A stretch of DNA of 64,000 nt from Lentzea atacamensis (GTDB lineage: Bacteria; Actinomycetota; Actinomycetes; Mycobacteriales; Pseudonocardiaceae). The position numbers and the translations under genes are program-made. Location of the stretch: the NCBI RefSeq assembly GCF_003269295.1, contig NZ_QLTT01000006.1, positions 526,309 to 590,308 of the forward strand, written 5' to 3'. Positions 59,894-64,000 of this stretch are shown piece after piece; the first letter of the stretch is position 1, and every line of letters begins with the position of its first letter. Under the pieces are notes generated by a model, which saw only the letters and a program-made list of their open reading frames with translations, did not search any database and was not told where the DNA came from.

Positions 59894-61167
59894 GATGCGA
59901 AAGCCGCGTTCATCGTCTGGGCGGCGCTCGCGGCGGCCGCGTCGACGTTCTTCGCGCCGGTGACGACCTCCTGGATCATCGTCGGCAGCACGGTCTGCGC
60001 CTCGATCTTCGCCCACGCCGGGGTGACGGGAACGAACTTCGTGCCGGACTGCAGGGTCTTCGTGAACGGCTCCAGGAACTTGTCGGAGTCGCTGACCTGC
60101 TTCTGCACGTCGCTGAACGTCGGCAGGTTGCCCATCGCCGTGTACATCTTCTGCTGGTACTTCTTCGACGCGAGCAGCTGCACGAACTCGTTCGCGAGCG
60201 TCTTGCGCTGCGTGCCCTTCATGACGCCCAGCAGGTTGCCGCCGGCGAACGCGGGCGCGATCGAACCCGCGGTCTTGCCGGGCAGCGGCACCACCGCGTA
60301 CTTGCCTGCCGCACTCGACGCGTCCACGGACTTCCGGTTGAAGTCGCCGCCGATGGTCATCGCGGCCTTGCCGGCGCGGAACGCCTCGACGCTCGCGTCA
60401 CCGCCGTTGCCCGCGCAGGTGGCGGGCGGGCAGATGTCGTCCTTGATCAGCTCGGCGTACTTGGCGACACCGGCCTTGGCCTCGGCGCTGTCGATGGTGG
60501 CGGTGAACTTGCCGCCGTCCTGTTTGGCGATCTCGCCGCCGTTGGCCCAGATGAACGGCAGCGCGGCGAACAGGTACTTGCCGCCGGCGGAGATGCCGAT
60601 GAGCTCGGGCTTGCGCTGCCTGATCTGGCGGGCCAACGGCGCGATCTCGTCCAGCGTCGCCGGCGGCTTGAGGCCGAGCTCGGCGAAGACGTCAGTGCGG
60701 TAGTAGAGCGCGCGGACGCCCACGAACCACGGCACGCCGTAGGTCTTGCCGTCGACCTTGGCCGTGTCGAGGATCGTCGGGACCAGGTCCTTGGACTCGC
60801 TCCAACCGTTGAGGTCGAGCTCGGAGAAGCCGCCGGCGGAGACGTAGCCCGCGAGGTCGGTGTTGCCGAACTCGGCGACGTCCGGCGCGCTCTTCGGGTC
60901 GCTGAAGGCGGCCTTGAAGCGTTCCGCCCTGCTCGACACCTGGATGTACTGCACGTCGACGGTGACGCCGTTGTGCTTGCCCTGGAACTCGGAGATCGCC
61001 TCCTTGACCACGGCTTCTTTGGGACCGCGGTTGACCTCGTCGAACAGCCAGACCCGCAGTTGCCCGGTCTTCTCGTCGGTGCTGGTGTTCGTCGGTCCGG
61101 ACTGCACCGGTGCGCAGGCGACCACCGCGCCCACGCCCAGCACGGCCACGAGTGTCTTCAGCCTCAT
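59890..61167 (-). CDS. ABC sugar-binding lipoprotein (DasA-like)
   Basis: A 425-residue solute-binding lipoprotein, lipobox 'VVAC'. The fold is that of family 1 sugar-binding proteins: 'GQLRVWLFDEVNRGPKEAVV' at the start, 'ERFKAAFSDPKSAPDVAEFG', 'TYGVPWFVGVRALYYRTDVF', 'LPFIWANGGEIAKQDGG' and 'GKAAMTIGGDFNRKSV'. ATG 61167 has GGAGGG upstream. With the two permeases and GH20 enzyme this matches the chitobiose (DasABC-DasD) set; a dre palindrome sits 75 bp upstream. Substrate is inferred from that context. Confidence 0.88.
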   Translation of the reverse strand: MRLKTLVAVLGVGAVVACAPVQSGPTNTSTDEKTGQLRVWLFDEVNRGPKEAVVKEAISEFQGKHNGVTVDVQYIQVSSRAERFKAAFSDPKSAPDVAEFGNTDLAGYVSAGGFSELDLNGWSESKDLVPTILDTAKVDGKTYGVPWFVGVRALYYRTDVFAELGLKPPATLDEIAPLARQIRQRKPELIGISAGGKYLFAALPFIWANGGEIAKQDGGKFTATIDSAEAKAGVAKYAELIKDDICPPATCAGNGGDASVEAFRAGKAAMTIGGDFNRKSVDASSAAGKYAVVPLPGKTAGSIAPAFAGGNLLGVMKGTQRKTLANEFVQLLASKKYQQKMYTAMGNLPTFSDVQKQVSDSDKFLEPFTKTLQSGTKFVPVTPAWAKIEAQTVLPTMIQEVVTGAKNVDAAAASAAQTMNAAFAS

Positions 61168-61180
61168 CGCACCCTCCGCA

Positions 61181-61195
61181 TTGCACATGTTGCAA
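61181..61195. promoter_or_regulatory. Inverted repeat TTGCA-N5-TGCAA upstream of dasA-like gene
   Basis: TTGCACATGTTGCAA (61181-61195) has 5-bp arms around CATGT, 14 bp upstream of the dasA start. It would block the region before the SD if bound; LacI-type regulators use TTGCA-like half-sites. Confidence 0.4.
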
Positions 61196-61240
61196 CGGCC
61201 ATTTCACGGGAAGCAACGTGACTGTAGAACGGTCTGGGTC

Positions 61241-61256
61241 AAGGGTCTAGACCAGA
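61241..61256. promoter_or_regulatory. DasR-type dre site 1
   Basis: AAGGGTCTAGACCAGA fits the dre consensus ACTGGTCTAGACCAGT with core GGTCTAGACC exact (61244-61253). It overlaps the cutC stop codon (61247-61249) and lies about 75 bp upstream of the dasA start, near TTGACC (a -35-like hexamer). Confidence 0.7.
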
Positions 61257-61906
61257 CGGTTGACCCATTCCCGAACCGATGCCATCTCGACCGGCGACTC
61301 CCAGCCCGCCGGGCGGACAGCGCTGCCGACGTGGAAGCCCGTCACGCCCGCTGCCAGCAGTTCCGGCACGTGGTGCTGCTGGAGACCACCACCGACGAGC
61401 AGTGCGGGAGGCGCCTGGGCGACGAGTTCCTTCAGGTTCCCGAGACCGTCCTCGACGCCCTTCGGACTGCCGGCGGCGAGGACCGTGTCGCAGCCGAGCG
61501 TCTTCACGATCCCCCACGAACGGAAGACGTCGTTGGAGTTGTCGAGCGCTCGGTGGAACGTCCACGCGCAGCCCTCCAGCTCGGCGACGAGGTTCAGCGT
61601 GACACCCTCGTCGATCTCACCCCCGGCGTCGAGGAAGCCGAGGACGAACTCCGTGGCGCCGGCTTCACGCAGCTCCCAGGCCTGCCTGCGCAGCTGCTTG
61701 AGGTTGCCGGGCGCGAACCCCTTGGCGTCCCTGAGCATCACGCGAATGGGAAGGTCGGTGCTGTTCCGCACCTCTTTGAAGGTGGCGATCGACGGGGTGA
61801 GGCCGTCGGAGGCCATGTCCGAGACCAGCTCCAGCCGGTGCGCGCCACCCTCCTGGGCAGCCTCGGCGTCCTTCGCGTTCAGTGCGATCACTTCGAGAAT
61901 CGGCAT
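61247..61906 (-). CDS. cutC: CutC-family protein
   Basis: A 219-residue TIM-barrel protein of the CutC family. It begins 'ILEVIALNAKDAEAAQEGGA' then 'HRLELVSDMASDGLTPS', with 'FVLGFLDAGGEIDEGVT' and 'GVTGFHVGSAVRPAGWES'. CutC is named for copper homeostasis but its biochemical role is unresolved; in actinomycetes it often sits beside amino-sugar genes, as here. ATG 61906 lies within dre site 2 and 7 nt after a TATGGT -10 box, so expression follows DasR control. Upstream of the dasA-type gene, 79 bp away. Confidence 0.87.
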   Translation of the reverse strand: MPILEVIALNAKDAEAAQEGGAHRLELVSDMASDGLTPSIATFKEVRNSTDLPIRVMLRDAKGFAPGNLKQLRRQAWELREAGATEFVLGFLDAGGEIDEGVTLNLVAELEGCAWTFHRALDNSNDVFRSWGIVKTLGCDTVLAAGSPKGVEDGLGNLKELVAQAPPALLVGGGLQQHHVPELLAAGVTGFHVGSAVRPAGWESPVEMASVREWVNRLV

Positions 61907-61919
61907 GGTCTAGACCATA
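61905..61919. promoter_or_regulatory. DasR-type dre site 2 over cutC promoter and start codon
   Basis: ATGGTCTAGACCAT (61905-61918) is a perfect 14-bp palindrome matching the dre core. On the minus strand TATGGT (61914-61919) is the -10 box and the start codon is the ATG at 61906-61904, so a bound regulator would cover both. Confidence 0.7.
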
Positions 61920-62224
61920 TCGGCCACTGGAACACGGCTGCTGAATGTGCTTTCGCGAATTCGGAGCCGCGCCGCCGATTCGTGCGTCAGAAGCTGTATC
62001 CAGTCGCCTGAGTTCCGCTCTTTCTGTGTGAGCGCTTTGTTCAGGCGTGGAGCTCGCGTCAGCCGGTTCGAGGGGTGCCGGCTGGCGCGGCTCCCACCAT
62101 GGCGGCCCGTGATGCGGAGGGGGAATCACGGGCCGCTGGCGTGCCCAGGAAAGATGAGGTCGGCTGCGGCGGTGATACTGGTCCAATCGAGTGAATTTTG
62201 TATCTACCGCTCAGTTAGCCCTTC
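61920..62224. other. Intergenic region, 305 bp
   Basis: Between cutC (minus) and the ECF sigma gene (plus). Apart from the hairpin at 62102-62136 I see no gene. The sigma-gene promoter should lie in the last 60 bp; TTTTGTATCTACCGC (62184-62198) contains a TATCTA-type motif, unassigned. Confidence 0.5.
62102..62136. terminator. Hairpin, possible terminator
   Basis: GCGGCCCGTGAT (62102-62113) and ATCACGGGCCGC (62125-62136) are perfect 12-bp arms with an 11-nt loop. No gene ends close by and no U tract follows, so it might be a leader structure or a relic. Confidence 0.5.
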
Positions 62225-62878
62225 ATGAGTTGGCGGACGGCGCTGACAGGGCGGCCGATCGGAGGTGCTGGCGTGGACGAGCTGCACACGGCGGATGACC
62301 GTCCGCCGTGGGACGGACTTGAGGGCACCGAACGGCACGCGGTGTGTGTGGCAGCCGCGCGCGAAGGCAACCGCGACGCACTGGACGTCCTGGTGACCGA
62401 GCTGACCCCACTGCTGTGGCACGTAGCCCGCGGCCAGGGCCTGGACAGGGCCGCCGCGGAAGACGTCGTGCAGACCGTGTGGCTCGCGTTCTTGAAGAAC
62501 ATCGAGAACATCAACGAGCCCAAAGCCCTGGTCGGCTACCTGGTGGTCACAACGAGGCGTGAAGCACGCCGAACCTGGACACCCAACAAGCGTGAGACGC
62601 ACCTGTCCGACGAATACGCCGAACAACTCGAGTCCGACACCGGCCTGCCCGAGGACGTGACGCTGATGGACGACCGCGACCGCAGGCTGTGGCTCGCGTT
62701 CGGCCGGCTGACCACCAGGTGCCAGGAACTGCTCCGGCTCACCGTGCTCGCGGGGCGCGCCGAGTACCGGGCAGTCGCCGAGGCCCTCGCCATGCCCCAC
62801 GGCAGCATCGGTCCGACCAGGGGACGGTGCCTGACACTGCTGCGCAACTACCTGGAGACGGAAGGAGGATCGCGGTGA
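62225..62878 (+). CDS. ECF/sigma-70-family sigma factor
   Basis: A 217-residue sigma factor. Region 2: 'WHVARGQGLDRAAAEDVVQT' then 'VWLAFLKNIENINEPKALVG' (region 2.2-2.4, with 'DVVQTVW' the family core) and 'YLVVTTRREARRTW'. Region 4: 'RCQELLRLTVLAGRAEYRAV' and 'AEALAMPHGSIGPTRGRCL', the HTH. ATG 62225 is used, GTG 62273 an alternative. It overlaps the next gene as GTGA. A target promoter cannot be predicted here. Confidence 0.88.
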   Translation: MSWRTALTGRPIGGAGVDELHTADDRPPWDGLEGTERHAVCVAAAREGNRDALDVLVTELTPLLWHVARGQGLDRAAAEDVVQTVWLAFLKNIENINEPKALVGYLVVTTRREARRTWTPNKRETHLSDEYAEQLESDTGLPEDVTLMDDRDRRLWLAFGRLTTRCQELLRLTVLAGRAEYRAVAEALAMPHGSIGPTRGRCLTLLRNYLETEGGSR

Positions 62879-63360
62879 ACGAGATCGACCCGCGCGACGA
62901 CCGCAGGGGCCTTGAGGACACCGCAGTCCTCTCCGAGTTGAACAGGCTCGTCGACGAACTGGACCCGCCACCGGCCGACCTGGTGGACCGCGTGAAGTTC
63001 GCGATCGCTTTGGAATCCCTGGACGTGGAAGTCGCCCGGTGGGAGCGTGCCGGGTCGTTCGCCGGAGTGCGGGGCGGCCAGACCGGCACCATCACGTTCA
63101 CCGTGGACAATCTGACGTTGATGGTGAACTTCACCTCCACCGGGTCCCGCCACCGGATCGACGGATGGCTGGTTCCCGCCGGGGAGCACACGGTCGAGGT
63201 CCGAGTCGCCGACCACAAGTCCTCGTGCACTCGTGCGGACGACGGCGGGCGGTTCGTGCTGCCCGACGTGCCGGCCGGAACCACCCAGATCCTGGTGCAC
63301 CTGGTGGATTCGCGCGGGGAGCCCGGGCGCACCGTGGTCACGCCGACGATCATGCTGTGA
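62875..63360 (+). CDS. Sigma-factor-coupled protein, unknown
   Basis: A 161-residue protein starting at GTG 62875 (SD GGAGGA, GTGA overlap). The N-terminus is helical: 'LNRLVDELDPPPADLVDRVK' and 'FAIALESLDVEVARWER'; the second half is beta-rich, 'GTITFTVDNLTLMVNFTSTG' and 'DGGRFVLPDVPAGTTQILVH', like a carboxypeptidase-regulatory (Ig-like) fold. No ZAS zinc motif and no membrane helix, so it is not a usual anti-sigma. I recall similar proteins after ECF sigma genes in actinobacteria, often followed by a CHAT-TPR gene; none follows here. Confidence 0.7.
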   Translation: MNEIDPRDDRRGLEDTAVLSELNRLVDELDPPPADLVDRVKFAIALESLDVEVARWERAGSFAGVRGGQTGTITFTVDNLTLMVNFTSTGSRHRIDGWLVPAGEHTVEVRVADHKSSCTRADDGGRFVLPDVPAGTTQILVHLVDSRGEPGRTVVTPTIML

Positions 63361-63787
63361 GTTTGTGGCGGTGTTGACTGGGGTTTCTGGGGTTTGCGGC
63401 GGTAGGGCTTTGCGGCGGTTGAGCTTGTAGGTGGTCGGCACCGTGCGGGGGTCGGCTTGCTTTGGCTGGTTCGGGTTCCAGCGGAGGGGTCGCCAATGCG
63501 GGTTCGGCGCCTTCCAGCGTGCTTGCTTGGGCTTTGACGAGCCGGGCCATTTCATCGCAGCTTCGCGACGATGGCGATTGGGTGCGGGAGTTACGGGTTG
63601 GACGGTGTGGCATTGCCCTGTCCGGCTCGGCTTCGGCTTTGAGGTTGCTTCCGGGTCCTCGGTTTCGCCATTCGCGATTGTTCCGGGAACCTCGGCATCG
63701 CCTTTACCGTTGTTGCCAGGCCTCGAACCCGCCTTGCCTTTGCCGCGCGCCGGGTTTTCGGCGCGCGGCGGTGTCGCCGACCCAGTA
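63361..63787. other. Non-coding stretch, 427 bp, T/G-biased plus strand
   Basis: Base composition differs from the neighbours, with runs such as GGGGTTTCTGGGGTTTGCGG near 63380. No open frame of good codon bias lies on either strand. It may hold remains of a gene that followed the sigma pair, or upstream decay of the HNH gene's 3' region. Confidence 0.5.
63742..63769. terminator. Hairpin terminator downstream of HNH gene
   Basis: GCCGCGCGCCG (63742-63752) and CGGCGCGCGGC (63759-63769) make an 11-bp perfect stem with loop GGTTTT. It lies 19 bp beyond the stop of the minus-strand HNH gene. Confidence 0.7.
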
Positions 63788-64000
63788 TCAGGCGGCGGTG
63801 TGGATGAGGTTGCGTCTGGGTTTTCGCAGCGGGTCCAGCCAGCGCGGCGGATAGAACACCGGCACTCCCTGCACCATCGTCACGGTCCACCCGCTGCGAT
63901 GAATCAGCCGGTGGTGATGGCGGCAGAGCAGGACGCCGTTGTCGATGGAGGTGTCGCCGCCGTCGGCCCAGTGGTGGATGTGGTGGGCGTCGCAATGCTT
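63788..64000 (-). CDS. HNH endonuclease, C-terminal part (DUF222/13E12-like), cut by window edge
   Basis: The last 70 residues of a minus-strand gene that continues beyond the window. They read 'CDAHHIHHWADGGDTSIDNG' and 'VLLCRHHHRLIHRSGWTVTM', which is an HNH nuclease motif with its metal ligands, followed by 'PVFYPPRWLDPLRKPRRNLI'. Actinomycete copies of this C-terminus usually belong to DUF222 + HNH (13E12 repeat) proteins of 400-500 residues. Their role is uncertain, with several copies per genome. Confidence 0.75.
   Translation of the reverse strand, partial: KHCDAHHIHHWADGGDTSIDNGVLLCRHHHRLIHRSGWTVTMVQGVPVFYPPRWLDPLRKPRRNLIHTAA

Overview
The window is very GC-rich, almost wholly coding DNA with strong GC3 codon bias and many GTG starts. 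Many genes are leaderless: a TANNNT -10 box ends 6-8 nt before the start codon. Together with a conservon (CvnA-D), DUF3558/DUF2771/DUF3027 proteins, LppU-like proteins, RpfA behind a CRP site and structured leader, and a Mycobacterium-like moa-rpfA-XPB gene order, this points to an actinomycete, most likely Pseudonocardiales (Lentzea/Saccharothrix/Actinosynnema type; genus not certain). No rRNA, tRNA, CRISPR array, IS element or prophage was recognised, so this reads as chromosomal DNA.

Layout. 1-2.7 kb: tail of a purine permease, then a marR-MFS efflux operon. 2.8-6.3 kb: a sacsin/HSP90-like ATPase translationally coupled to a DUF3027 protein. 6.4-10.4 kb: glutaminyl cyclotransferase lipoprotein, MFS protein, DUF2771 lipoprotein, HD hydrolase, cold-shock protein, small membrane protein. 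10.4-18.9 kb: HAD phosphatase/TetR pair, an Nramp transporter behind a striking palindrome, oxidoreductase, YccF protein, glyoxalase-like protein, DUF3558 lipoprotein, acyl-CoA synthetase, metallophosphatase, HAD phosphatase, MarR regulator. 19.0-29.3 kb: a molybdenum-cofactor block (moaA, moaD, moaE, mog, moaC) interrupted by an AfsR-like NB-ARC/TPR regulator and by rpfA, followed by malic enzyme and a helicase-associated protein. From memory, this and the XPB gene at 40.2 kb match the Rv0861c-Rv0883c neighbourhood of M. tuberculosis.

29.4-40.1 kb is the more lineage-specific stretch: a secreted Asn-rich protein, a four-gene conservon whose CvnA carries a nitrate-sensor-like domain and sits divergent to a lone NMT1-type substrate-binding lipoprotein, then five tandem paralogues of an eight-cysteine membrane-anchored protein. 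40.2-42.6 kb: XPB helicase with a coupled unknown partner, then a decayed PhnE-type permease. 42.5-47.7 kb: double-trypsin exoprotease, a CseB/CseC-like two-component system with a coupled lipoprotein, MenC. 47.6-56.1 kb: CapA-like protein and a complete form II (AYRGAGR) CO-dehydrogenase-like molybdoenzyme cluster with its MoxR/VWA/XdhC maturation set; the enzyme would use the cofactor made by the moa genes. 56.1-61.9 kb: small proteins, then a DasABCD-like amino-sugar ABC importer/GH20 operon plus cutC, with two DasR-type (dre) palindromes. 62.2-64.0 kb: an ECF sigma factor with a coupled partner, a non-coding stretch, and the C-terminus of an HNH endonuclease.

Limits: functions come from motif reading without database search. 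Start codons were chosen by Shine-Dalgarno sites, GTGA/ATGA overlaps and leaderless -10 spacing.
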